Positions 57,310 to 64,000 of a stretch of 64,000 nucleotides of DNA are shown piece by piece (within the stretch, counting starts at the first letter, position 1; each line of letters opens with the position of its first letter). Both the position numbers and the translations under genes were made by a program. Below the pieces are notes generated by a model, which was not told the DNA's origin, ran no database searches, and was given only the letters and a program-made list of their open reading frames with translations. Source of the DNA: Verrucomicrobiota bacterium (GTDB taxonomy: Bacteria; Verrucomicrobiota; Verrucomicrobiia; CAIQCK01); assembly GCA_016235595.1 (NCBI GenBank), contig JACRJX010000007.1:364583-428582 (forward strand), read 5' to 3'.

Positions 57310-58298
57310 GTCTTCGCATCGCTGCCCGCCGCCTGACGGGCGTCATCGCCGCGCTCCACCTCGCAACCTCCGCCAACTGCCACGCCGCCGACAGCGCGCT
57401 GCTGGATGCGCTGCCATCTCCTATCCTGTTCAAGGGCGACGAGAAGACCGGTTACCGCGACCCGTTGTTGCTGTGGCATGAGGGCACCTTCCACATGTTC
57501 TTCACCGTCGGTGAGCGAGAGCCTGGCGCGGTGTATCTCTACCTCGCCAGGAGCACCAGCCGGGACCTGCGGCATTGGACGCCCGTGAAGAAACTCACGG
57601 CCCGCGACTTGAAGTTGAACTTTGTCAGCCCGGGCAGCGTCATTCGGTTCGACGGCCAGTGGCTGTTGTGTGCGTCCACTTATCCCCAGCCGAACGGCGA
57701 ACTCTACGGCAACGCCACCGCCCGGCTGTATCTGATGCGCAGCCCGGACTTGGAACGCTGGTCGGAGCCGGAACTGATCCGCGTGAAAGGCCCCGACGTG
57801 CCGGTCGAACAGATGGGACGGATGATTGACCCCTATCTGATGCCGGACAAAGACGATCCGGGCAAGTGGTGGTGTTTCTTCAAGCAGAACGGCGTCAGCA
57901 TGAGCTGGTCGCGCGACTTGCGGACGTGGACCTTCGCCGGCAGCGCCAAGGCGGGCGAGAACGTCTGTGTGCTCGTGCGCGACGGCGAATACCTCATGTT
58001 TCATTCGCCACAGGATGGCGTCGGCGTGTTGAAATCGCCGGACCTGAGAAACTGGACGCCAGCCGGGCCGACGATCACGCTGGGGCAGAAGGATTGGCCT
58101 TGGGCGCGGGGGCGATTGAGCGCCGGCTACGTCGCGGACCTGCGGCGGGTCGCGGGCGTCGGCAAGTATGTGATGGTGTTCCACGGCACCGGCCCGGAGC
58201 CGGAGCCGGTCAAATTCCTCACGCACGGTTGCATCGGCATCGCTTGGAGCGACGACTTGAAGTCGTGGGACTGGCCCGGCAAGAGCAAGGAACCCTGA
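57306..58298 (+). CDS. Exported GH43/GH117-like five-bladed propeller hydrolase
   Basis: The product is 330 aa from ATG 57306. Signal peptide ([21 protein letters not shown], ending at CHA-AD). The GH43/GH32/GH117 type propeller is suggested by [21 protein letters not shown] (Asp near the first blade), a central segment [20 protein letters not shown] with a further Asp, and repeated W-x-x-x/W-S-R-D strands. These enzymes cleave arabinose, xylose or anhydrogalactose linkages. It is bracketed by two copies of the sialidase 3' end, so it may have been inserted as a unit. Confidence 0.8.
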   Translation: MSLRIAARRLTGVIAALHLATSANCHAADSALLDALPSPILFKGDEKTGYRDPLLLWHEGTFHMFFTVGEREPGAVYLYLARSTSRDLRHWTPVKKLTARDLKLNFVSPGSVIRFDGQWLLCASTYPQPNGELYGNATARLYLMRSPDLERWSEPELIRVKGPDVPVEQMGRMIDPYLMPDKDDPGKWWCFFKQNGVSMSWSRDLRTWTFAGSAKAGENVCVLVRDGEYLMFHSPQDGVGVLKSPDLRNWTPAGPTITLGQKDWPWARGRLSAGYVADLRRVAGVGKYVMVFHGTGPEPEPVKFLTHGCIGIAWSDDLKSWDWPGKSKEP

Positions 58299-58300
58299 GA

Positions 58301-58423
58301 CGGCTGAACTACCCCGACGGTTTCGCCAGCAAGGACAGGCAATGGCTCCACTTCGCCTTCGACGACAACCGCCACCGCGCGGTCTATTGCGGCGCCAAGC
58401 TGCCGCTGCTGCCCGATCCGTGA
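58301..58423 (+). pseudogene. Duplicated 3' end of the sialidase gene
   Basis: 58301-58410 matches 57181-57290 (the sialidase 3' end) with five mismatches in 110 bp. Its frame still reads [20 protein letters not shown] and on to a TGA at 58421-58423. There is no start or upstream portion, so it is a remnant. It begins 2 nt after the stop codon of the GH43-like gene. Confidence 0.88.
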
Positions 58424-58528
58424 TCGAACCGCTGATGAACGCGGACTTGCGCTGATGCTGAACCGCCACGGGGAAGCTGCCTCAACTCCGGCATTTCAAG
58501 ACTCCCGTCGGTGCGCCATAGTTCGCAC

Positions 58529-58687
58529 ATGGCCAGGCCGACCAAAGCTGAAATGCTCGCCGCCATCCGGCGCGCACGCGGCAGCCTTCGTCGCAAACCG
58601 GGCGGCAAGCCATTCGGCGTGCGGCGGGCGGAATACAAGGCGGAGGAAATGGAGTTGGAGGAACGAAAACTTCGCCGTCATCGCTAG
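58529..58687 (+). CDS. Possible small basic protein
   Basis: A 52-codon frame from ATG 58529 reads MARPTKAEMLAAIRRARGSL and continues as a charged helix to a TAG at 58685-58687 (last residues EEMELEERKLRRHR). It is rich in Arg, Lys and Glu. No ribosome binding site is obvious and the surroundings are repeat debris, so it may be a gene fragment. No family recognised. Confidence 0.3.
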   Translation: MARPTKAEMLAAIRRARGSLRRKPGGKPFGVRRAEYKAEEMELEERKLRRHR

Positions 58688-58725
58688 CCCGGTCATCTGC
58701 TCCGCATCCGTGTCAACAACCACAA

Positions 58726-58842
58726 GGCAAGAAAATTTCAGGGCAGGAAAATCACCAAATCTTCTTGCCCCGTAAGCCGCGCTGATGGACGACGTCGCCT
58801 TGTCCTGAATCTTCTTGCCCTCAAATCTTCTTGCCCCGTAAG
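58726..58842. repeat. Repeats of AAATCTTCTTGCCCCGTAAG
   Basis: The 20-mer occurs at 58757-58776 and 58823-58842, with a shorter AATCTTCTTGCCC copy at 58808-58820 and an inverted GGCAAGAAAATTT at 58726-58738. It lies in the 790-bp gene-poor stretch 58424-59213, between the sialidase remnant and the heptamer array. Confidence 0.7.
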
Positions 58843-58902
58843 TCCCTCCTCATCCGTGTGCATCCGTGGTTAAGTTCCGTGCCGTTTCCCCGACGCTCAA
58901 CG

Positions 58903-59035
58903 TTTCACGTTTCACGCTTCACGTTTCACGTTTCACGCTTCACGTTTCACGTTTCACGCTTCACGTTTCACGTTTCACGCTTCACGTTTCACGTTTCACG
59001 CTTCACGTTTCACGCTTCCCGCTTCACGCTTCACG
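58903..59035. repeat. 19-copy heptamer array (YTTCACG)
   Basis: Nineteen contiguous 7-bp units: five repeats of the 21-bp triplet TTTCACG-TTTCACG-CTTCACG, then TTTCACG, CTTCCCG and two CTTCACG. The period of 7 is not a multiple of 3, so although open frames run through it they are not credible genes. Preceded by ATCCGTGTGCATCCGTGG at 58851-58868. It abuts the decayed vsr remnant. Confidence 0.9.
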
Positions 59036-59202
59036 GCCGCAAGAATCTTCCCCACACACCGCTCCGCGTCGCGCAGTTCATGCTCTCAAATCCGCACCAC
59101 CCGCCAGCCCATCCGCCGCAGCGTCCGCGTCACCCGCCGGTCCCGCGCCTTGTTTGCCACCAGTGATTGCGTGATCTTCACTTTCCTAGTGCGGTCTGGC
59201 AT
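59036..59202 (-). pseudogene. Remnant of a Vsr-type very-short-patch-repair endonuclease
   Basis: On the minus strand the frame from 59160 reads VANKARDRRVTRTLRRMGWR, then VVRI, a TGA stop at 59088-59086, and EHELRDAERCVGKIL. Vsr and related endonucleases have R-D-R-x-V-x-x-x-L-x-x-x-G-W-x-V-x-x-I-W-E-H-E-L here, so the conserved Trp codon has become TGA. The catalytic N-terminal half is missing. The upstream ATG at 59202 yields residues unlike the family. It is a dead fragment between the heptamer array and the nuclease-helicase gene. Confidence 0.7.
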
Positions 59203-59213
59203 TCTCTCGACCA

Positions 59214-61226
59214 ATGGAACTGCCCACCACCAATACCAACAAGCCCCGTTCCCTGTTGCGTGCTTGGTATGGCGCGTCTATTGCCGAGTTCCTTCAGTCG
59301 GAACCAGACGCGATTCTTGGGCATCTGACAGCGAACAGCGACTTCGCTGTGGTTCCAACTCAGCGCGACACATGGATTGCTCAAATCCAGTTTCTGCGTG
59401 AACGCCTCTCCGGCTTGGATGGTTCGTTGTTTCTGGAGTTCAACATTCCGCGGATGGGGCGTCGCATTGATGCGGTTCTCGTCATTGGCCCTGTTGTTTT
59501 TGCGATCGAGTTCAAAGTGGGGGAAAGCAGGTTTGACCGTGCCGCAATCGAACAGGTCTGGGACTACGCTCTCGACCTCAAGAACTTCCACGAAGCGAGC
59601 CACGCGGTTCCGATTGTGCCGATTCTCATTGCAACAGAAGTGCAGCAATCCGCTTCCGTCGAGCTTCGGATGGACGATGACCGAGTTTATCGGCCAGTCA
59701 TGGTGAATCCAGAGAGGTTTCGGGAAGTGTTGGATACGGCTCTGAAGAAAATCACAGGATACGGCATTGATGCGTCGCAATGGTCCCGCGCACCCTACCA
59801 TCCCACACCAACAATCGTAGAAGCAGCGCGGTCGCTCTACGCTCAGCACTCGGTCGAAGCGATTGCGCGCTTCGATGCAGGGGCGGAGAACCTGCGCATC
59901 ACTTCCCGTCGCATTGAGGAACTGGTGGACGAAGCGCGAGACGCCGGGCGAAAAGTCATTTGCTTCGTCACCGGCGTGCCGGGCGCAGGCAAGACACTGG
60001 TTGGCCTCAATATCGCAACCCGCCGTCGGGAAGAGGGCACGCCAACTCATGCTGTTTACCTTTCCGGCAACGGCCCGCTCGTTGCCGTGCTGCGTGAAGC
60101 GCTCACCCGCGATGAGGTCGCGCGTCGGCAGAAGCAGGGCGAAAAAGTGCGGAAAGGGAAAGTTCGAATAAGCGTTGAGGCATTCATCCAAAATGTTCAC
60201 CATTTTCGGGATGACGCATTGATTGATGCTGGCCCGCCCGTAGAACATGTTGTCATTTTTGATGAGGCCCAGCGCGCTTGGAACTTGAAGCAGACAGCCA
60301 GCTTCATGAACCAAAAGAAAAGGCGGCCCGGTTTCTCGCAATCGGAGCCCGAGTTTCTGATCTCCTACATGGACAGAAAAAAAGATTGGACTGTCATCGT
60401 TTGTCTGGTTGGGGGCGGGCAGGAGATTTACAGGGGCGAAGCGGGCATCGACGCTTGGCTCAACGCGATAAACGCGTCTTTCCCCGAATGGCACATGTAT
60501 ATCTCCTCAAGACTGACTGACAGCGAATACGCCGCAGGGAAAGCACTGGAGCGAGTTCGTCATCGGCCACACACCCACTTGGACGACTGCTTGCATCTCG
60601 CGGTTTCGATGCGGTCATTCAGAGCGGAGAATGTCTCAACGTTCGTGAAAGCGCTTCTCGACTGCGAGAAGGAGCACGCGCGGCAACTCTTCACGAAGCT
60701 CGCCAGCCGATATCCAATCGCGATAACACGAGACCTGAATCTCGCTAAGCAGTGGGTTCGGAAACATGCCCGAGGCTCTGAGCGTTTCGGGATGGTGGCG
60801 TCGTCAAAGGCTCAACGGTTGAAGCCTCATGCCATTGATATCCGGGTGGACGTTGACCCCATTCATTGGTTCCTCAACGACAGAGACGATACGAGGTCGA
60901 GCTACTACCTCGAAGACGCTGCGACCGAGTTTCAGGTGCAGGGGCTTGAGCTAGACTGGGCATGCGTGACGTGGGATGGCGACTTGCGCTTCACAGGCTC
61001 TGGTTGGAGCCACCACGACTTTCGAGGCGACAAATGGACCAACATTTTCAACCTGGAAAACCGGTCCTATTTGCGCAACGCCTACCGTGTGCTGCTGACT
61101 CGCGCGCGACAGGGCATGGTAATCTTCGTTCCGCCGGGTGAGTCAAGCGACCGAACTCGCTTGCCCTCGTATTACGACTCAACTTTCAACTACCTAACCG
61201 AGATCGGCATTCCGTTGCTCAAGTGA
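59214..61226 (+). CDS. Nuclease-helicase with DUF2075 ATPase domain
   Basis: The product is 670 aa. Residues 83-105 (RRIDAVLVIGPVVFAIEFKVG) contain a PD-(D/E)XK-type D-x(12)-E-F-K signature. A DUF2075 P-loop domain follows: Walker A TGVPGAGKTLVGL (about 255), Walker B VVIFDEAQRAW (about 345), GGGQEIYRGE, and helicase motif VI-like LRNAYRVLLTRARQGMVIFV near the end. It is predicted to act on DNA or RNA, and similar proteins are common in defence or mobile islands. GC content is lower than in neighbours and the surroundings are full of repeats, suggesting transfer. It has no clear ribosome binding site. Confidence 0.87.
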   Translation: MELPTTNTNKPRSLLRAWYGASIAEFLQSEPDAILGHLTANSDFAVVPTQRDTWIAQIQFLRERLSGLDGSLFLEFNIPRMGRRIDAVLVIGPVVFAIEFKVGESRFDRAAIEQVWDYALDLKNFHEASHAVPIVPILIATEVQQSASVELRMDDDRVYRPVMVNPERFREVLDTALKKITGYGIDASQWSRAPYHPTPTIVEAARSLYAQHSVEAIARFDAGAENLRITSRRIEELVDEARDAGRKVICFVTGVPGAGKTLVGLNIATRRREEGTPTHAVYLSGNGPLVAVLREALTRDEVARRQKQGEKVRKGKVRISVEAFIQNVHHFRDDALIDAGPPVEHVVIFDEAQRAWNLKQTASFMNQKKRRPGFSQSEPEFLISYMDRKKDWTVIVCLVGGGQEIYRGEAGIDAWLNAINASFPEWHMYISSRLTDSEYAAGKALERVRHRPHTHLDDCLHLAVSMRSFRAENVSTFVKALLDCEKEHARQLFTKLASRYPIAITRDLNLAKQWVRKHARGSERFGMVASSKAQRLKPHAIDIRVDVDPIHWFLNDRDDTRSSYYLEDAATEFQVQGLELDWACVTWDGDLRFTGSGWSHHDFRGDKWTNIFNLENRSYLRNAYRVLLTRARQGMVIFVPPGESSDRTRLPSYYDSTFNYLTEIGIPLLK

Positions 61227-61239
61227 TTGCTACCTGTCT

Positions 61240-61488
61240 CTAGCCGTCTTCCTGCTTCCGATCCGCTGCGCGGTCTTCGAGCAGTTCCTGCACGGCGGAC
61301 TTTTGGCCGGGCTTTTGCTTGAAGATGCCACGGAAGGAGTTGATGTATTCGCGCGTTACCGGCTGAAGGATGATCCGGCCTTTTTCCTCCATGAAGACGA
61401 TGCGAGTGCCGGGCTGGATGTTGAATCGCCGTCGGATTGCGGCAGGCACCACCACCTGTCCCTTGCTCGACATATAGACCGGTTTCAT
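61240..61488 (-). CDS. AbrB/MazE-type antitoxin-like regulator (orphan)
   Basis: The product is 82 aa from ATG 61488. The swapped-hairpin AbrB fold is shown by MSSKGQVVVPAAIRRRFNIQ and PGTRIVFMEEKGRIILQPV. A C-terminal tail (FRGIFKQKPGQKSAVQELLEDR, quoted in part) resembles antitoxin tails that bind VapC toxins. No PIN-domain or MazF gene follows on this strand, because the convergent nuclease-helicase gene ends 13 nt away. It would bind DNA as a dimer and possibly repress itself. Confidence 0.83.
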   Translation of the reverse strand: MKPVYMSSKGQVVVPAAIRRRFNIQPGTRIVFMEEKGRIILQPVTREYINSFRGIFKQKPGQKSAVQELLEDRAADRKQEDG

Positions 61489-61563
61489 GGCTGTCTCTGA
61501 TTCTGCACTGAATATGCCGAACGGCGAGCAATAGTGCAGCATTGAACGTTAACGTTTCGGTGT

Positions 61564-61580
61564 CGTGGCTGAAAGCCACG
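61564..61580. repeat. Perfect 7-bp palindrome with GAA loop
   Basis: CGTGGCT-GAA-AGCCACG, 14 nt beyond the stop codon of the malectin remnant (61595). Same GAA-loop design as the palindromes at 52333-52386. Confidence 0.7.
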
Positions 61581-61594
61581 GCTCCCGACGCGGT

Positions 61595-61681
61595 CTAGTT
61601 CTTCTCAAGCACCAACTCCACGCCGCAGAGGGCCGGACCGAGGGTGGATGCGGCTGACTTTTGCAGGCGGACTTCAAGCTG
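61595..61681 (-). pseudogene. Duplicated 3' end of the malectin-domain gene
   Basis: 61605-61681 matches 62907-62983 (the 3' end of the gene at 62891) at 69 of 77 positions. Its frame reads QLEVRLQKSAASTLGPALCG and continues VELVLEKN to a TAG at 61597-61595. No upstream part exists, so it cannot be a gene. The stop codon of the DUF4143 ATPase (61676-61674) lies inside this segment. Confidence 0.85.
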
Positions 61682-62828
61682 CGTTCACCAGTTCCGTCAG
61701 GGGCACGACCTCGATTTTCCGGGCCAGCGAGTAGCGTTTTGCGCCCGGATAGACAACGCGAAGTTCATCGAGTTTCAGGTCGGCGAGGGTGATGCACATG
61801 GACGGGGTGAGCGTGGGCGCGTCGGCGCGCTTGCACTCGACGCCGATGCGCCGGCCGCGCTTGAAGAGCACAAGGTCAATCTCCGCGCCGTTGTGCGTGG
61901 CCCAGTAGCAGGCGTCATCGGGACGCAGCGCCTTGAGCACTTCCTCGACGGCGTATCCCTCCCACGAAGCGCCGACCTTGGGGTGATGCTCGAGGTCGCG
62001 CTGGTTGGCGATGCCCAGCAGAGTGTGCAGCAGGCCGCTGTCGCGGACATAGACTTTCGGCGCCTTGACCTGGCGTTTGCCGATGTTCTCAAACCACGGA
62101 GGCAGTTGCCGCACCATGAACACGCCGGTCATCAGGTCGAGGTAACGGCGCACGGTGGATTCGTTGACGGCCAGGGCGCGGGCCAGTTCGGCGGCGTTCC
62201 AAATCTGGCCGTGATAGTGGGCAACCATGTTCCAGAAGCGGCGCAGCGCCACGGTGGGAATGGTCACGCCGAGTTGCGGCATGTCCCGCTCCAGGAACGT
62301 CTGGAGAAACTGGCGCCGCCACGCCACGGAGTCGGCCTCGTTGCGCGCGATGAAGGACAAGGGGAATCCCCCGCGAACCCAGTGCCGTGTTTGCGCCGCC
62401 GCGCCCAGGTCGGCCAGCCGGAAGCCTTCCAGCGGAACGGTCTCCAGCCGGCCGGCGAGCGTTTCAGAAGACTGCTTCAGCAAATCCGGCGACGCGCTGC
62501 CGAGGATCAGGAAACGCGCGGGCAGCGGCCGGCGGTCGGCCAGCACGCGAAGCAGCGGGAAGAGGTCGGGCCGGCGCTGGATCTCGTCAATGACCACCAG
62601 TCCCCGGAGCGGACGCAAAGCCGTGTCCGGCTCAGTGAGGCGGGCGAGGCTGGCGGGGTCTTCGAGATCGAAATAGCGGAGGGAATCGGCGGGGACAAAT
62701 TCCCGCGCGAGCGTGGTCTTGCCGCACTGGCGCGGGCCGAGCAACGCGACGACGCGGCTGCGTTTCAAGGCGGCGCGAACCAGTTCCCGATCAGTCTTGC
62801 GGTCAATCACGCGGGCACAATGCACCAT
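61674..62828 (-). CDS. AAA+ ATPase with DUF4143 (AAA_14 family)
   Basis: The product is 384 aa. P-loop GPRQCGKTTLA (about 31-41), Walker B GLVVIDEIQRRPDLF (about 77-90), sensor LILGSASPDLLKQSSETLAGR, then a winged-helix-like segment (AELARALAVNESTVRRYLDLM, quoted in part) and the DUF4143 nuclease-like C-terminus with GAEIDLVLFKRGRRIGVECK (D...E-x-K pattern). Members are widespread, often mobile, and of unclear function. The start codon lies inside an inverted repeat (62826-62860). It is bracketed by two copies of the neighbouring gene's 3' end. Confidence 0.9.
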   Translation of the reverse strand: MVHCARVIDRKTDRELVRAALKRSRVVALLGPRQCGKTTLAREFVPADSLRYFDLEDPASLARLTEPDTALRPLRGLVVIDEIQRRPDLFPLLRVLADRRPLPARFLILGSASPDLLKQSSETLAGRLETVPLEGFRLADLGAAAQTRHWVRGGFPLSFIARNEADSVAWRRQFLQTFLERDMPQLGVTIPTVALRRFWNMVAHYHGQIWNAAELARALAVNESTVRRYLDLMTGVFMVRQLPPWFENIGKRQVKAPKVYVRDSGLLHTLLGIANQRDLEHHPKVGASWEGYAVEEVLKALRPDDACYWATHNGAEIDLVLFKRGRRIGVECKRADAPTLTPSMCITLADLKLDELRVVYPGAKRYSLARKIEVVPLTELVNAA

Positions 62829-62860
62829 GAATATCCCGCAGTCAATGCGGGAATTTCATG
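62826..62860. promoter_or_regulatory. Inverted repeat over the ATPase start codon
   Basis: CATGAATATCCCGCA (62826-62840) and TGCGGGAATTTCATG (62846-62860) are 15-nt arms with two mismatches around a 5-nt loop (GTCAA). The ATPase ATG is the end of one arm. It could be an operator, an mRNA hairpin hiding the start, or the end of an inserted unit. Confidence 0.6.
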
Positions 62861-62890
62861 GTCTTGAATCGCGTCCGGAAACGACAGTGG

Positions 62891-64000
62891 TCAGCGCGGT
62901 TGTTGTTCAAGAACCAGCTCCACGCCGGAAAGGGCGGGGCCGAGGGTGGACGCGGCTGACTTTTGCAGGCGGACTTCTAGCTGGGGGCTGAGTTGCACGT
63001 TCTTGAATTCCTTCACGACGCCGCAGTAGGCGGCGCCGGCGGTTTTGACGATGTCGAAATCCTTCAACGCCGGCTGGCCTTGCAGGAGCACGTCGAACAC
63101 GCGCCGGCCCGGCGCGATGCTGTCCGGTTCCATGAAATAAAGCCGGACGGTGTAGCGCGCGGGCGGCAGCGCGGGAAGCGTTGCGGCTGGCGCTGTCGCC
63201 GACGCAGCAGGCGTTTCGGCAGCAGCGGGCGCGTCCGCAGCGGCAGCTTCGCCCTTGGCGGCAGTCTTGCCCTTCCCGGGATCTTTGTCGCCTTCGTCCT
63301 CGTCCTTCGAGCCGGCGGGCGCTGATGGCGGAGGCGCTTTCAGTGTCTGCGGGGTGATGACGAGGGTCTCGATGTCGCGCAGGCCGGACGCGACGACCCA
63401 CGCGGGGCCGCCGCCGGAGACGGCGCTGGCGTGACGGCGGAAGACGTTGGTGGAGGCGCCGGTGATGGTCACGGGCAGTTGCGGGGAGATGCCGCCGGCG
63501 GAGGGGTATTCGAGCCAGAGCGTGCCGTCGTCCGCGACACGGTCGCCGGCCGCGCCGAGGTTGATGCCGACGCGCGCGATGCGCTTGCCCTCCGGCGTGT
63601 CGAGGCCGGCGAGGTTGCAGGTCCACATCTCCACCTCCGGCATCGAGACGAGGGCGAGCGAGGTCTGGTTCTGATACGGGCAACTGCACGTGCGGGTGTA
63701 GTCGGGGGCGTTGAGGACGCCGTTGGCGATGATGAGGCTGGCGCTGCAACCGCTCTTGAAGCCGCCGAGGTTGCCGGTGCCGGCGTGGGATTGCAGGTCG
63801 TAGAACCCGGCCGCGCCGGAGCGGAAGGTCATCACGTTCTCGGATGCGACGGGCGTGTTGCAGCCGTGGGTGCGATAGATGCGCCAGGGCTGCGCCTCGC
63901 CGGTGAGCGGATTGGTAATCGTGTGCGGCTTGCCGTCGAGCAGGCTGTAGGCGCCGGCGGACTGCTTGTAAGAAGTCGGCGTGGTGATGATGAGGTCGTG
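62891..64000 (-). CDS. Large protein with C-terminal malectin-like domain (partial, cut by right edge)
   Basis: At least 369 residues are in the window and the frame is still open at 64000. The visible N-terminal part (RTCSCPYQNQTSLALVSMPE, VEMWTCNLAGLDTPEGKRIA, WLEYPSAGG) resembles the last blades of PQQ-type propeller proteins of planctomycetes and verrucomicrobia. An Ala/Pro/Asp/Lys-rich linker leads to a malectin-like beta-sandwich (YTVRLYFMEPD, GRRVFDVLLQGQPALKDFDI, SGVELVLEQQ) that binds carbohydrates. It is probably exported. The 3' end is repeated beyond the ATPase gene. Confidence 0.85.
   Translation of the reverse strand, partial: HDLIITTPTSYKQSAGAYSLLDGKPHTITNPLTGEAQPWRIYRTHGCNTPVASENVMTFRSGAAGFYDLQSHAGTGNLGGFKSGCSASLIIANGVLNAPDYTRTCSCPYQNQTSLALVSMPEVEMWTCNLAGLDTPEGKRIARVGINLGAAGDRVADDGTLWLEYPSAGGISPQLPVTITGASTNVFRRHASAVSGGGPAWVVASGLRDIETLVITPQTLKAPPPSAPAGSKDEDEGDKDPGKGKTAAKGEAAAADAPAAAETPAASATAPAATLPALPPARYTVRLYFMEPDSIAPGRRVFDVLLQGQPALKDFDIVKTAGAAYCGVVKEFKNVQLSPQLEVRLQKSAASTLGPALSGVELVLEQQPR

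Noticed and set aside
58903-59035. CRISPR array
   Set aside because: Units are 7 bp and contiguous, with no spacers and no cas genes.
59086-59088. TGA in the vsr remnant as selenocysteine
   Set aside because: The position is a conserved Trp, the catalytic half is missing, and no SECIS-like hairpin follows. Simple decay is enough.
58831-59174. Two overlapping frames of about 100 codons through the heptamer array
   Set aside because: They translate a 7-bp microsatellite into a periodic Arg-Phe-Thr-(Phe/Leu)-His-Val-Ser peptide. No start context or family supports a gene.
61240-62828. AbrB protein and DUF4143 ATPase as a toxin-antitoxin pair
   Set aside because: They are on one strand but separated by about 190 bp with a gene remnant and a palindrome, the order is ATPase then AbrB, and DUF4143 proteins are not established toxins.

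Overview
The window is high-GC (roughly 60% or more) bacterial chromosome. It most resembles a free-living Verrucomicrobiota (Pedosphaera/Limisphaera-like), or less likely another PVC-group bacterium. The lineage call is inference. It rests on futalosine-type menaquinone genes, an ExbB/ExbD set with stacked ExbD paralogues, PAS-rich sensor kinases, a secreted glycoside hydrolase/sialidase locus with family names typical of that phylum, and many short GC-rich palindromic repeats between genes.

Layout. 1-3473 (minus): menaquinone operon ubiX-like > ubiA-like (mqnP) > mqnE > mqnA > start of a probable mqnC that runs off the left edge. 3695-6007: DNA polymerase IV and a Tat-exported protein made of two Cys-rich repeats. 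6260-18404: tRNA-Leu(UAA), a 12-kb block of six two-component genes (multi-PAS histidine kinases, a NarL-type regulator, an Rcp1-like receiver, two receiver-kinase hybrids), then tRNA-Val(CAC). 18440-20568: two glycosyltransferases (GT9, GT4). 20655-21995: ankyrin-repeat protein. 22150-24522: fabG-acpP-fabF. 24690-27925: a TPR protein, an ExbB with a C-terminal zinc ribbon and three ExbD-like genes. 28083-36845: ClpX-like AAA+ protein, FIST protein, MscS channel, exported beta-carbonic anhydrase, SGNH hydrolase and exported unknowns. 36870-41566: mutS, an exported N-formylglutamate-amidohydrolase-like protein, and small proteins. 41764-44739: two small membrane proteins and a membrane Ser/Thr kinase, closed by a strong terminator at 44955. 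45035-52088: aroB, an unknown with a clamp-binding-like tail, dprA, topA with eight zinc ribbons, and a Xer-type recombinase. 52459-58423: secreted carbohydrate-active locus (GH-A/BNR-4 fusion, LamG-like protein, sialidase, GH43-like protein). 58424-64000: repeats, a broken vsr remnant, a nuclease-helicase, an orphan AbrB antitoxin, a DUF4143 ATPase and the 3' part of a malectin-domain protein.

The most unusual signals are structural. (1) Two unrelated genes, the GH43-like gene and the DUF4143 ATPase, each lie directly behind a host gene in the same orientation and are followed by a second copy of that host gene's 3' end (110 bp and 77 bp). (2) A hairpin element sits in frame inside the Xer recombinase. 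(3) A family of perfect palindromes, mostly with 3-nt loops, is scattered between genes. (4) A 19-copy heptamer array abuts a decayed vsr endonuclease whose conserved Trp codon is TGA. (5) Several genes have promoter-like -10 hexamers only 7-15 nt before the start codon, which suggests leaderless or very short-leader mRNAs.
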